This document shows positions 38,977 to 48,128 of a stretch of 64,000 nt of DNA, piece after piece (the stretch's first letter is position 1; every line of letters starts with the position of its first letter). Position numbers and translations under genes: made by a program. The notes beneath the pieces were generated by a model that did no database searches, was not told the origin of the DNA, and was given only the letters and a program-made list of their open reading frames with translations. Source of the stretch: Streptomyces sp. V3I8 (lineage in GTDB: Bacteria; Actinomycetota; Actinomycetes; Streptomycetales; Streptomycetaceae); contig NZ_JAUSZL010000002.1 of NCBI RefSeq assembly GCF_030817535.1, positions 8,556,001-8,620,000 on the forward strand, in the 5' to 3' direction.

Positions 38977-39727
38977 CCGCCGTCCCCCCGCCCCCGCTCC
39001 GGCCCTGCTCCGGTTGCGGGCGGCCCGGCCCTGGGGCCCGTACCGAGTCGTGATCAATTGGTGGTCCGGGTGAGGTTTTTGATCCAGATCATCGCCGTAC
39101 CACTTGTGGAAGTCCACCAGCAGTTCCGTGCCTCCGGGACCACCGGCCGGCCGAAGTCCGTGACCGGGCAGCCCTCTACTTCTCTTACGGAGAATTCTAC
39201 GGAGAAGGGGAGTTCGGCGGGCATCGTCAGTCCGCCGAACTCGATCTCCGAGCCCTGGGGCGCGCCCATCCTGGTCGGGGCGTAGTGGTTCCTCCGGCTC
39301 CTCGGACGCGGGCCAGGCCGGCCCGTGCGAGTTGGCGATACCGATGTCGGTGACTCCGGCCGCGCGCGGGGCTCGTACGGCCAGACCGTGGCCCAACAGC
39401 GCGCGGACGTCCTCGATCACCCCACCACGACCCGCTTCTCGGCGACGCTCCAAGACGCCGTCCACATCGCCGCCCCCGCCGTCCTGGCGGCCGGCGGCAC
39501 CTGCGCCCGTACGTCCCTGGAGACCGCCGCGCGCACCGCGCGCACCAGCCCCTCGAACTGCCGCATCCGCAAGCCCGTGAACGTTTCCACCCACATCGGC
39601 TCAGCCCTCAACACCCCCCACACACAAGGGAAATGCCCTGATCAAGACCTTCCGCAGCGCGCTTAGTGGTTGGCGCCGTAAGTCCTTCGGGGGTTGACCT
39701 CGAGGTCGGGCGTCGGCGTACCGGCTG
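38977..39727. other. 751-nt stretch of decayed sequence
   Basis: No intact gene. Short frames on both strands lack starts and codon bias. The one recognisable piece is a transposase N-terminal fragment at 39417-39623. TCTTACGGAGAATTCTACGG near 39183 contains a short direct repeat (TACGGAGAA). Confidence 0.5.
39417..39623 (-). pseudogene. N-terminal fragment of an IS5-family transposase
   Basis: The frame MWVETFTGLRMRQFEGLV, followed by a degenerate tail, matches the opening of common Streptomyces IS5-family transposases (ETFTGLR-type). The catalytic domain is missing. Confidence 0.5.
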
Positions 39728-40669
39728 TCAATCCTTGGCTGTTGTCTCGCCGGTTCGGTGTTCACTCGGGCTGATGCCGCGCACCTTCTTGAATGTGGCG
39801 CTGAGAGCGAAGGCGCTGGAGAAGCCGACCTTGCCGGCCACGGAGCCGACTGTCGCGCCGGGCTCGCGCAGCAGGTCGGCGGCGAGAGCGAGTCGGTGCT
39901 CGCGCAGGTAGGTCATCGGCGGCTGGCCGACCAGGGTGGTGAAGCGCCGGGCCAGCGCCGCGCGTGAGACACCTGTCCCGGCCGCAAGGGCTTCTACCGT
40001 CCACGGGTGGGCGGGGTCTGCGGTCAGCAGCCGAAGCGCCGGTCCGACGACAGGGTCGCCGTGTGCGCGGTACCAGGCGGGGACCTGGGCGCCGGGGCGG
40101 GTGAACCAGGAGCGCAGGGCGGTGATGAGCATCAGGTCCAGCATCCGGTCGAGCATGACCTGTCGGCCCGGTTCGGGGCGGGTGACGTCCTCGAACGCTG
40201 CCGGGCTGATCGGGCAGGGCCCTTGCCCCGCCCGGACGACGGCGAGTGCGGGCAAAGCGGCCAGCAGCTGTCCGGGCACACCGCGGTCCACCGTGTACAA
40301 GCCGTTCATCAGTACCGTGCTGCCGGCGCCCCGGGTGGTGCGTGAGTCCTGTCCGTCCACGGTCGTGCAGCGGCCACCGGGTCCGATCACCACGCCCGGC
40401 TCGGTGTCCGGGTCGTCCGCGATCACGTACGGGGTGCCGCCTCTGAGTACCGCCACGTCCCCCGGGCCGAGAAGCACCGGCTCACCGCCCTGGGAGACCA
40501 CCCAGACGGGGCCTTGCAGCGACACGGCCAGTGCGAGTGGCGAGCCGTCCTCGAAGCGCACTGCCCAGGTGCCGGAGAGCGTCGACTGGTTGAAGACCGC
40601 CCCGACGGTCCGTACCCCGTCCAGCAGCTCGGTCAGCGGGTCCGCGCCGGTCGGAGTCTGGAGGTCCAT
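39728..40669 (-). CDS. AraC-family regulator with N-terminal cupin
   Basis: Protein of 313 residues. The N-terminal half is an AraC-binding-type cupin (WAVRFEDGSPLALAVSLQGP, LLGPGDVAVLRGGTPYVI). The C-terminal third has the two HTH units of AraC proteins: TVEALAAGTGVSRAALARRF and VGSVAGKVGFSSAFALSATF, ending KKVRGISPSEHR. It is divergent from the NmrA-like gene with an 82-nt gap, the usual layout for a regulator that controls its neighbour; cupin-AraC proteins beside NAD(P)-binding reductases are common in Streptomyces. The inducer is unknown. The start is the ATG beginning MDLQTPTG; longer in-frame extensions run into the neighbour. Confidence 0.9.
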   Translation of the reverse strand: MDLQTPTGADPLTELLDGVRTVGAVFNQSTLSGTWAVRFEDGSPLALAVSLQGPVWVVSQGGEPVLLGPGDVAVLRGGTPYVIADDPDTEPGVVIGPGGRCTTVDGQDSRTTRGAGSTVLMNGLYTVDRGVPGQLLAALPALAVVRAGQGPCPISPAAFEDVTRPEPGRQVMLDRMLDLMLITALRSWFTRPGAQVPAWYRAHGDPVVGPALRLLTADPAHPWTVEALAAGTGVSRAALARRFTTLVGQPPMTYLREHRLALAADLLREPGATVGSVAGKVGFSSAFALSATFKKVRGISPSEHRTGETTAKD

Positions 40670-40751
40670 GCAGGTCAGCGTAGACGAATGCGTATGGACG
40701 CGAGCGCTCTCGCCATGTCCGCCACCGGCGGCGACTGGTTCGCTGGAGGGT

Positions 40752-41588
40752 ATGAGCAACGAGACGATTCTGGTGACCGGCGCCACCGGCAAGACCGGTC
40801 GCCGCGTGATGCGGCAACTGAAGGACCGGGGAGTTCCGGCGCGGGCCGCCTCCCGCTCCGGGCAGGTGCGCTTCGACTGGAGCGATCGCACCACCTGGGA
40901 GCCGGCGCTGAACGGGGTGGGCGGGGTGTATCTGGTCGCTCCTGATCTCGGGAGCGCGCAGGCGGCCGACGACATCGCCGCCTTCGCCCGCCAGGCTGCC
41001 GAGGCCGGGGTGCGTCGGGCGGTGCTGGTTTCCTTTCCCGACACCGGCGCCCCGGGTCTGGAGCACGCGGTGGTGGCCGAGCGGTCGCTGGGCCAGGCGG
41101 GCCTGGAGGCCACGGTGCTCCGGCTGCGGTGGTTCTTCCAGAACTTCAGCGAGGACTTCCTGCGCGACGCCGTCCTGTCCGGTGACGTGCGGCTGCCGGC
41201 CGGACACGGCACGGAGGCGTTCGTCGATGCCGGAGACATCGCCGGCGTCGCCGTAGCCGCCCTGACCGAGACCGGGCACGCCGGAGCGACTTACGAGCTG
41301 AGCGGCCCGCAGGCGATGTCGTTCGCCGACGCCGTCGCACAGATCGCCGACGCGACCGGCCGCGACATCCGCTACACCCCGCTGCCGCCCGAGGAGTACG
41401 CCGCCGAGCAGCGTGCGCACGGTGTGCCCGAGGAATGGGTGCAGCTGACCGTCGATCTGTACGCCCAGATCCGCCTCGGCACTCTGGCCTCGGTCACCAA
41501 TGACGTGGAGAAGGTTCTCGGCCGTCGGCCCCGGGCCTTCGCCGACTACGCCCGCACCGCCGCTGAAGAAGGAGTCTGGAACACCTGA
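40752..41588 (+). CDS. NmrA-like NAD(P)-binding oxidoreductase
   Basis: Protein of 278 residues. The atypical short-chain dehydrogenase signature ILVTGATGKTGRRVMRQL (6-23) binds NAD(P). GVYLVAP, LVSFPD and LRLRWFFQNFSEDF follow the NmrA/azoreductase pattern, and the C-terminal part (FVDAGDIAGVAVAALTE, YELSGPQAMSFADAVAQIAD) forms the substrate lid. GGAGGG lies 5 nt before the ATG. Members are NAD(P)H:quinone or azo reductases, or redox-sensing proteins without catalysis. It is divergent from an AraC regulator that probably controls it. Confidence 0.88.
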   Translation: MSNETILVTGATGKTGRRVMRQLKDRGVPARAASRSGQVRFDWSDRTTWEPALNGVGGVYLVAPDLGSAQAADDIAAFARQAAEAGVRRAVLVSFPDTGAPGLEHAVVAERSLGQAGLEATVLRLRWFFQNFSEDFLRDAVLSGDVRLPAGHGTEAFVDAGDIAGVAVAALTETGHAGATYELSGPQAMSFADAVAQIADATGRDIRYTPLPPEEYAAEQRAHGVPEEWVQLTVDLYAQIRLGTLASVTNDVEKVLGRRPRAFADYARTAAEEGVWNT

Positions 41589-41933
41589 CGTGTCCTACCT
41601 GCGGGCCTCACCTTCCCGGTGAACAGGTGCGCGTGCTCGGGTGGCCCAGTAGCAGCGCCTCGCGGGACGCCGCCCCATGTCCGGGCAGGCGCCGCACTTG
41701 CAGTCCTCCTTGACGACGGCTACCCGCCGCCCGGCCGGCGGTGCGGGCGGCGTACGGCCGGGCTCGGCTCCGAGAACGGCGACGCCAAAGCGCGCTTCCG
41801 GTGCATCAACTGCGCGGTGCCTTCTGCCGGTCAAGGGAGGGCGGTCCACTTCTCGTGAACGGCTCCCGCGTTGCCTCTCGCTTCCGCACGCCCGATCTTC
41901 CTCACCGCTTCCGGGTGTGAGCGGTTGAAGAAG
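41589..41933. other. 345-nt region without a supported gene
   Basis: On the minus strand the frame before the stop near 41595 contains CKCGACPDMG, a cysteine cluster, but there is no start or codon support. I record it as unassigned sequence between NmrA and the IS630 remnant. Confidence 0.4.
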
Positions 41934-42985
41934 ATGGCCTACGGCCACAAGACCGAGTACCGGCTGAGGGTGCGCGCAGGTCGTCCTGCACGCAGCGTGG
42001 GGGCGCTCCAACGCGCGGATCGCACGTGAGGCGGGCCTCCACCTGGACACGGTACGCGCCTGGCGTGGCCGGTTCGCCGAAGGCGGTCTGTCGGCCCTGG
42101 CCGACCGCACCCGCTCCGGGCGCCCCGCCCGCTTCACCCCCGTGCAGGTCACCGAGGCCAAGGCGCCGGCCTGCCGGTTACCCGCCGAGACCGGCGTGCC
42201 GCTGGCACGCCGGTCCTGCCCGGAGCTGGCATCCGAGCTGAGCGTCCGCGGGATCACCGACAGCGTCTCCGCCTCAACGGTGCGCCGCTGACTGCGAGAG
42301 GATGCGCTCAAGCCCTGGCAGTACCGGTCATGGATCTTCATCCGCGACACGACTTCCGCACCAAGGCCCAGCGTGTTCTGGACCTCTACGACCGGGCGTG
42401 CGAGGGTGCCCCGCTGGGCGAGGACGACTACGTGCTCTGCAGCGACGAGAAGACCTCCGTCCAGGCCCGCTGCCGTTGCCATCCGTCCCTGGCCCCGGGC
42501 AGGGCCCGGGTGATGCGCGTCAATCACGAGTACGGCCGCGGCGGTGCGCTGGCCTACCTCGCCGCCTACGACGTCCACCGTGCGAAGGTCTTCGGCCGGG
42601 GCGAACCCAAGACCGGCATCGTCCCTTCATGAACCTGGTCGAGCAGGTCATGACCACGGAGCCCTACGCCGGCGCGAAACGCGTCTTCTGGGTCGTCGAC
42701 AGCGGCTCCTCCCATCGTGGCCGGCGGGCAGTCGACCGCCTGGCCGGCCGGTTTCCGAACGCCGTCGTGGTCCACACCCCTATCCACGCCTCCTGGACGA
42801 ACCGGATCGAGATCTTCTTCTCCATCGTCCAGCGCAAGGTCGTCCGGCCGAACGACTTCACGGACCTCGCTCAGGTCCGGGACCAGCTCCGAGCATTCGA
42901 AGACCGCTACAACGCCACGGCGCAGCCGTTCCAGTGGAAGTTCACCTACGCCATGTTCCGGTTGCCGCTGTGGGAGCGAGGCTGA
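41934..42985 (+). pseudogene. IS630-family transposase, multiply frameshifted
   Basis: Successive frames rebuild an IS630 transposase: KTEYRLRVRA, then a frame change near 41975 to the HTH (GRSNARIAREAGLHLDTVRA, GGLSALADRTRSGRPARF). An in-frame TGA stands near 42291 where Trp is expected. A frame change near 42350 leads to DEKTSVQAR (first catalytic Asp), and another near 42628 to FMNLVEQVM, WVVDSGSSHRG and NRIEIFFSIVQRKV (second Asp and Glu). The end departs from the family after QPFQWKFT near 42947. It cannot make active transposase. Confidence 0.85.
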
Positions 42986-43133
42986 CAGGTTTCCCCGACG
43001 GTCCGAACCACCCGAGACGACCTCACACGCCGATGCCCGTCGTACCTCCCCTGGGGAAAGCTCGGGCCCGCGCGCACTTACGAGTTGGTGCGTGATGGCG
43101 GGTGAGTCGTTTTCGCCCTACTCACGGCGTTCG

Positions 43134-43907
43134 TTAAGCGCTGACGGTGCGGTCGGATACCAGGGTGGCGATGGCTTGGTAGGTGTCGGGAAGGCGGTCG
43201 CGGCTGAGGCCGAGGTATCCGTCATCGAGGGGAACCTGGACCAGGTCGAAGTGATCGAAGCATCTGCCGATGCAGGCCGTGCGGGCGGCGGTGGCGTCGT
43301 GCATGCGCCCTGGCCGCAATGCGTCGGTCCACAGGGTGCGGCCCTGGTTGTCGGCGATGACAGTGGCTTTCATGGTGTTCTGCTTCTTCTTGCCCGACAC
43401 GAACGCCCTGCGGCCGCCCCGGCCCGCGGCGGGCCGGCGGACCTGGACCTCGGTGGTGTCCAGCCGCAGCCGGACACTTTCGGTCTGGGCGTAGGCGAAC
43501 ACGTCCTCCAGGGTCCGCAGCCGTACACCGGGCCGGTCCGGAACGGCGAACCCCCGTGCGACCAGGAGCCGGCGCACCTCACCGACCGCGCGGGTCACGG
43601 TGGAGCGGTCCACTCCGTACAGAAGAACCAGGACCGCGTGCGGGAGGTCGTGACGCAGATGGATGAGCGTGGCGACCAGCCGGTCCACGAAGACCAGCTG
43701 ATGGCGGGCACCGGCCCCAAGCGCCCGCTTTCTGGCCCCGCCTCGTGCCTGGTGTCGGCGACCCTCGACCTCGGCCACCCATGGCCTGGCCAACTCCGCG
43801 ATCAACGAGGAAAGATGAGCGCTCGAGACGTCCGTGAACAACGGATGCGTAAGAACCGAACGGTTCACATTGCCTTTCACCAGCAGAGCATGCCCACCCG
43901 CTGTCAC
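43134..43907 (-). pseudogene. IS5-family (IS112-like) transposase with internal deletion
   Basis: An uninterrupted 257-residue frame from a GTG start: GGHALLVKGNVNRSVLTHPL, the HTH VDRSTVTRAVGEVRRLL, first catalytic Asp in LRLDTTEVQVRRP, second in GRMHDATAART. The C-terminus jumps from DDGYLGLSRD straight to RLPDTYQAIATLVSDRT. In relatives a stretch of several dozen residues carrying the third catalytic residue (Glu in an EH-type motif) lies between these blocks. The frame is open but the DDE triad is incomplete, so it should be inactive. Confidence 0.75.
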
Positions 43908-44100
43908 GCACCCACTCGTAATGGGGTTTCAACAGCTCGGGCCGGTGGTTGTAGCCGGAGTGGGTTGTTCGATTGTGGGACCGGCATGCCTTAACGAAGA
44001 TCGGTCGTGAACAGGCCTATCCAACGCCCGGCGACCCGGCCCTCTGATCGTGGTGGTGGCGGCCGTACGGCCTCCAGGGTGATGTGTCTAAGGGCACGTA

Positions 44101-44994
44101 TCAGGCGGTCGAGGTAATCGCTCGGGTGACGGCCGTGATCGCCGGGGTGGGGCGGCCGGGGAGTCGCGCCACGAGAACCCGGCGGATCTCGGGAGGTGCG
44201 CCTTCGACGTGCAGCAGGCTCACCCCGGGCGGCAGTACCGGCGAGAGCCGCGAGGGCACCGTTGTCACCCCGAAGCCACAGGCGACCAGCTGAAGCTTCG
44301 TCAGCCAGTCGCGCGCGCAGTGGACGATGTCCGGCCGCCCGGGCAGGCCGGGCCAGACGCCGAGCAGTGGCTCGGCGTTCGACGCAGGGGTGGCGATCCA
44401 CGGCGCGTCGACCAGTTCGTCGACGTGCACCGTGGTGCGGCCGGCGAACTCTCCGGCCGAAGGCACCGCCACGACCAGCTCGGTGTCCGCAACGGTCTCG
44501 ACGTGCAGGCGCGGCGACTCGCCGTCCAAAGGCCGGTGGGGTGGGCGGGACGTCAGTACGGCGAGGTCGATCGAGCCCGCCCGCAGTGCCCGGATCAGGG
44601 AGGGCGTGGTGCCCTCGGTAGTCGTGACCGTGATCTGCGGGTCGGTCGCCGCGAGGCGGGCGAGCGAGGGAGGCAGGATGGCCGCGCCCGCGCTCAGGAA
44701 CAGTCCGAGCCGCACCAGCTCGGTTCGCGAGACGATGCCGGTGAGGTCGCGCTCGGCCGCCGTCAGGCAGTCCAGGATCGTGCGAGCGTGGCGCAGCAGG
44801 GTCAGACCCGCGGGGGTGAGCCGCACTCCGTCGGGGCGGCGTTCGAACAGGGCGGTGCCCGCGCTTCGCTCGAGGGAGGCGGCCTGGCGTGAGACCGCCG
44901 ACTGGGTGTAGCCGAGCCGGGTGGCTGCCGCGGTGAAGCTGCCCGACTCGGCGATCTGCCGCAGGACCCGCAGGCCTGTGCTGGAGATATCCAT
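44101..44994 (-). CDS. LysR-family transcriptional regulator
   Basis: Protein of 297 residues starting MDISSTGLRVLRQIAESGSF. The LysR HTH (FTAAATRLGYTQSAVSRQAA, then LERSAGTALFERRPDGVRLT) occupies about 18-60. The effector domain follows with LRAGSIDLAVLTSRPP, ELVVAVPSAGE and VACGFGVTTVPSRLSPVLP. It is divergent from the quinone-oxidoreductase-like gene at 45098 with 103 nt between. LysR proteins normally control the divergent neighbour, so a redox or xenobiotic inducer is likely. The upstream in-frame ATG at 45075 would overlap the promoter and was not used. Confidence 0.9.
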   Translation of the reverse strand: MDISSTGLRVLRQIAESGSFTAAATRLGYTQSAVSRQAASLERSAGTALFERRPDGVRLTPAGLTLLRHARTILDCLTAAERDLTGIVSRTELVRLGLFLSAGAAILPPSLARLAATDPQITVTTTEGTTPSLIRALRAGSIDLAVLTSRPPHRPLDGESPRLHVETVADTELVVAVPSAGEFAGRTTVHVDELVDAPWIATPASNAEPLLGVWPGLPGRPDIVHCARDWLTKLQLVACGFGVTTVPSRLSPVLPPGVSLLHVEGAPPEIRRVLVARLPGRPTPAITAVTRAITSTA

Positions 44995-45066
44995 GCGGTG
45001 TACGCATACCACAGATGCTTGATCGTCGCTTCCCGCATGTCCGCCCGGGTTCCTAGTGTCGATACC

Positions 45067-45086
45067 GACGAACACAGACGAACACA
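45067..45086. repeat. tandem 10-bp direct repeat GACGAACACA x2
   Basis: Two head-to-tail copies lie directly upstream of the oxidoreductase ribosome site, in the divergent LysR intergenic region. Could be part of the regulator's binding site or a recent duplication. Confidence 0.6.
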
Positions 45087-45097
45087 GAGGTCATCAC

Positions 45098-46186
45098 ATG
45101 CGAGCAGCAGTTCTGACGCAGTTCGGTGCCCCGCTCACGGTGCGGGAGGTGCCCGATCCCGAGGCCGGCGGCGGCGAGGTGCTGGTCGAGGTCCTCGCCG
45201 CCGGCGTGGCGCCCTACGCGGCCGAGGTCTTCAGCGGCGAGCGGAACTACCCCCTGGTCCCTCCCGTCGTGCCCGGGATCGGCGGCGTGGGACGGGTCGT
45301 CCACGTGGGCCCGGACGCCACCCGGCTGCGCCCCGGCGACCTGGTGTGGTGCGACTCGACGGTGCGCTCGCGGGACGATGCCCTGACGCCCGACATCACG
45401 CTCCAGGGCTGGAGTTCCCGCGGCGAGGGCGGCGCGCGCCTCGCCCAGCATCTGCACGACGGATCGTTCGCCGAACTTATGCGGGTCCCGACGGAGAACG
45501 TCTTCCCGCTCCCCGCGGCGGCGGGGGACGACCCGGCCCGCTGGGCCGCGCTCGGCGTGCACGTCATCCCTTACGGCGGGCTGCTGGCCGGCGGGCTCGC
45601 CGCCGGAGAGACGCTGCTCGTCAGCGGGGCCACCGGCAACCTCGGCAGCAGTGCGGTCGCGGTCGCGGTCGCCATGGGGGCGGGCCGCGTGGTCGCCCCA
45701 GGCCGCAACCAGGCCGCGCTCGACTTCCTCGCCGGCCGGTTCGGTCCACTCGTGCGCCCGGTCCCGCTCACCGGGGACGAGGCCGACGACCGCGCGGCGA
45801 TGTCCGCGGCGGCCGACGGCCCGATCGACATGGTGATCGACCTGCTACCGCCGAGCGCACCCAGTTCGGCAGCGCGCACGGCAGCCATGACCGTGCGCGA
45901 ATACGGCCGCGTCGTTCTCATGGGCGGCGTCGGCATGCTCGGTGGCGACGACCTCGCACTGCCGTACCCATGGATCATGCGCAAATCGATCACCGTGCGC
46001 GGCCAGTGGATGTACCCGCGTACAGCGAACGTCGGCATCATCCGGCTGATCGCCTCGGGCGCCCTGGACCTCGCCCCCGAACGCGTCCGGTCGTTCGGCC
46101 TCAACGCCGTCAACGACGCCGTCACGTACGCGGCCTCACATGGTGGCCCGTTCGACCGCACCACCCTCACCCCACCGGCCCGCTGA
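45098..46186 (+). CDS. zinc-independent alcohol dehydrogenase/quinone-oxidoreductase-like protein
   Basis: Medium-chain dehydrogenase/reductase fold of 362 residues. The N-terminal GroES-like domain opens MRAAVLTQFGAPLTVREVPD, with PVVPGIGGVGRVVHVGPDAT and LRPGDLVW. The nucleotide-binding domain has LLVSGATGNLGSSAVAVAVA (about 172-191) and VVLMGGVG. The zinc-ligand cysteines of classical alcohol dehydrogenases are missing, so it groups with zinc-independent quinone oxidoreductase-type members. AGAGG lies 7 nt before the ATG. Likely controlled by the divergent LysR regulator. It ends just before decayed sequence. Confidence 0.88.
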   Translation: MRAAVLTQFGAPLTVREVPDPEAGGGEVLVEVLAAGVAPYAAEVFSGERNYPLVPPVVPGIGGVGRVVHVGPDATRLRPGDLVWCDSTVRSRDDALTPDITLQGWSSRGEGGARLAQHLHDGSFAELMRVPTENVFPLPAAAGDDPARWAALGVHVIPYGGLLAGGLAAGETLLVSGATGNLGSSAVAVAVAMGAGRVVAPGRNQAALDFLAGRFGPLVRPVPLTGDEADDRAAMSAAADGPIDMVIDLLPPSAPSSAARTAAMTVREYGRVVLMGGVGMLGGDDLALPYPWIMRKSITVRGQWMYPRTANVGIIRLIASGALDLAPERVRSFGLNAVNDAVTYAASHGGPFDRTTLTPPAR

Positions 46187-46662
46187 CAAGACCCGACTGA
46201 TCCCCGCACACCAGCGCCACGCCTCCGCCCTCACGAGCGCAGGCCGGCGTACTGCTCCTGCTATTTCTCGCGAACAACCATGAGCCTCAAGATCACCAAC
46301 TGCTGTCCGGACGGACGAATAATCGCTGTGATGTGAAATGAACGAAGCCACGCGTGGCGGCCCTGTTGGGTGCTCAGGGCGGGTCGGTCCACCGTCCGGA
46401 GCAGGACGTGCAGGGCAGTACGTGGGCCCGCGAACACGAGGCCCGGCGCACGGATGCTCCGGCCCGGCAGGCTGCGTGGCAGAAGGAGCGGCAGGACGCG
46501 CGAGGAGCTGAAGACGCAGGTGTGGCCGTCGGCCGACGTGAGCCGTCGGCTGCGCGCGATCGCCGCCCGTACCAACCTGAGCCCTGAGCAGGTCCTTGCC
46601 CAACTCGCCGGCCGAGTCCGCATGGACGACGCCAGGGATTCGAACGATGGGTGCTGACCACG
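46187..46662. other. 476-nt region with a degraded coding fragment
   Basis: No intact gene. A plus-strand frame near 46354-46500 followed by a frame change reads QVWPSADVSRRLRAIAARTN and LSPEQVLAQLAGRVRMDD, a plausible end of a small hypothetical protein of mobile-element type that I cannot name. Confidence 0.4.
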
Positions 46663-46782
46663 TCACAGGCCGAAGGCGCCGCCTTCGATGAGGATGAGCA
46701 GTCCGATTGCGACCAGGACCAAGGGCAGCAGGATGTGTCCCCAGCGTGCGAGGGCCTTGGCGATCACCGGGCGGGTGGCGAA
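46663..46782 (-). pseudogene. C-terminal remnant of a CadD-type cadmium resistance transporter
   Basis: The minus strand reads RPVIAKALARWGHILLPLVL then VAIGLLILIEGGAFGL and a stop: the final membrane helix and tail of a CadD/LysE-like transporter. The rest of the gene is absent; its upstream side abuts the IS630 remnant at 46783. Confidence 0.7.
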
Positions 46783-47216
46783 GAATCGACCCGTTCATGA
46801 ACTTGGTCACCCAGGTCATGAGCCGGGAGGCGTACGCCAGCGCCAAGCGCGTGTTCTGGATCGTCGACAACGGCTCCTCCCACCGCGGCCGGAAAGCCGC
46901 AGGCCGGCTGGCCGCCGCGTTCCCGAACACGGTCATGGTCCACACCCCGGTCCACGCCTCCCGGGTGAACCAGGTGGAGGTCTACTTCTCCGTCGTCCAA
47001 CGCAAGGTCGTCTCGCCTAACGACTTCACCGACCTCACCGAAGTCGGGGACCGGCTCCGAGCATTCGAAGACCGCTACAACACCACGGCACAGCCGTTCC
47101 AGTGGAAGTTCACCGCCTCCGACCTGGACGATCTGCTGGCCAGGTTCGATCGGCACACCACCGATCACCAGGAAGAATCCTCCATCGCACTCACATTTCG
47201 TTTTCGGCGGGCCTGA
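46783..47216 (+). pseudogene. 3' half of a second IS630-family transposase
   Basis: Starts abruptly at IDPFMNLVTQVM and continues with FWIVDNGSSHRG (second catalytic Asp), NQVEVYFSVVQRKVVSPNDF (Glu) and QPFQWKFTASDLDDLLARFD. It lacks the HTH and first Asp. It is clearly homologous to the copy at 41934-42985 but retains the C-terminus that copy lost. Its end overlaps the end of the SUKH gene. Confidence 0.85.
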
Positions 47217-47781
47217 TCATCAAAGCTTTGCTCGCATGGAACAACTCGGCAAAACTGGGGTACACATCGGCCTCCCCGTATTTGGGCGCGAACACGTAGG
47301 CGGTCCACTCGCCGTGCGGGTGAGTCCTGGCGGGATCGAGCAGCCAGAGATCCTCGCCGCTGGCGATCGCCAGGGCGCGCCGGAACAGTGCCAGCAGCTC
47401 ATTGGGCTCGCCTTCCTCCTCCTCCACTTCGGCGTAGACCTCAATCAGGTCGGTGCCCATGGATGTGTTCCGCAGCCAGTCGATCTCGGCGCATGGACTG
47501 ACCTCGTGGACCCACCCGCCGACCCCGTACCAGCCGTCGGTGACGGTCAGGAAGGCCCGAAGGCTGGGCGGGAACCGGACGCCCAGGCGCTGTTCGGTGG
47601 CCGCGATGGTCTGCCCGTCCGCGGGCTCGGCGCCCAGCCAGTGGCTCTCGATCTGCTCGGCGGTCAGGCGTGGACGCATGTACTCATTCGCGGTCCGCAC
47701 ATATACCCCGCCGTACTCGACCAGATAGCCACTCCAGTCCTCGGCGGTTCGCGGCACGTTTCCAACCGATATGTATGTCAT
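47191..47781 (-). CDS. SMI1/KNR4 (SUKH) family protein, probable immunity protein
   Basis: Protein of about 196 residues from the ATG at 47781, with GGAGGA about 13 nt upstream; an in-frame ATG at 47814 would add 11 residues. SUKH features: IAATEQRLGVRFPPSLRAFL with TVTDGWYG after it, acidic EVYAEVEEEEGEPNELLALF, then LLDPARTHPHGEWTAYVFAP and YPSFAELFHASK. SUKH proteins commonly protect against nuclease toxins of contact-dependent systems, but no toxin gene is visible nearby, so it looks like an orphan immunity gene. Base use is less GC-biased than the left half, consistent with transfer. Confidence 0.8.
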   Translation of the reverse strand: MTYISVGNVPRTAEDWSGYLVEYGGVYVRTANEYMRPRLTAEQIESHWLGAEPADGQTIAATEQRLGVRFPPSLRAFLTVTDGWYGVGGWVHEVSPCAEIDWLRNTSMGTDLIEVYAEVEEEEGEPNELLALFRRALAIASGEDLWLLDPARTHPHGEWTAYVFAPKYGEADVYPSFAELFHASKALMIRPAENEM

Positions 47782-48048
47782 GTCAGCATTCCAATCCTCC
47801 GGAAAGATTCGCACATCATTCTGGGCCAGCGACCCGCCGTGCGGCCTCCACGAATCGATACATCAGCCATTCCCGGGGGATGCGGTGAGGAAGGCCAGCG
47901 ACACCAGGGAGCTCGGCGAGGACACCAACGGCACACACTGAACCTGCGGCCTCTTACCTGGCAACCCTGCCCGACCGCCGAAGTCAACCCCCGAAGGACT
48001 TCCAAACCGGACCACTTAGTGCAGAGAAGTCCGGCGCTCATACATACA
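47782..48048. other. short region with no gene
   Basis: A plus-strand frame ends KASDTRELGEDTNGTH before a stop near 47940. It has no recognisable relatives and no start. Nothing else is visible before the hairpin at 48049. Confidence 0.4.
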
Positions 48049-48085
48049 GCGAGTCCCCACCGCAGTCTGCGGTGGGGACTCGCTG
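48049..48085. terminator. perfect 17-bp hairpin
   Basis: AGCGAGTCCCCACCGCA pairs perfectly with TGCGGTGGGGACTCGCT around a 3-nt loop. No T-run follows; instead there are three GCGTT units. It stands between the SUKH gene and the broken AbiE-like genes and may be a terminator left from a lost gene. Confidence 0.6.
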
Positions 48086-48128
48086 CGTTGCGTTGCGTAG
48101 CGGAGTGCGGTGTACGGCAGGGCTACAG

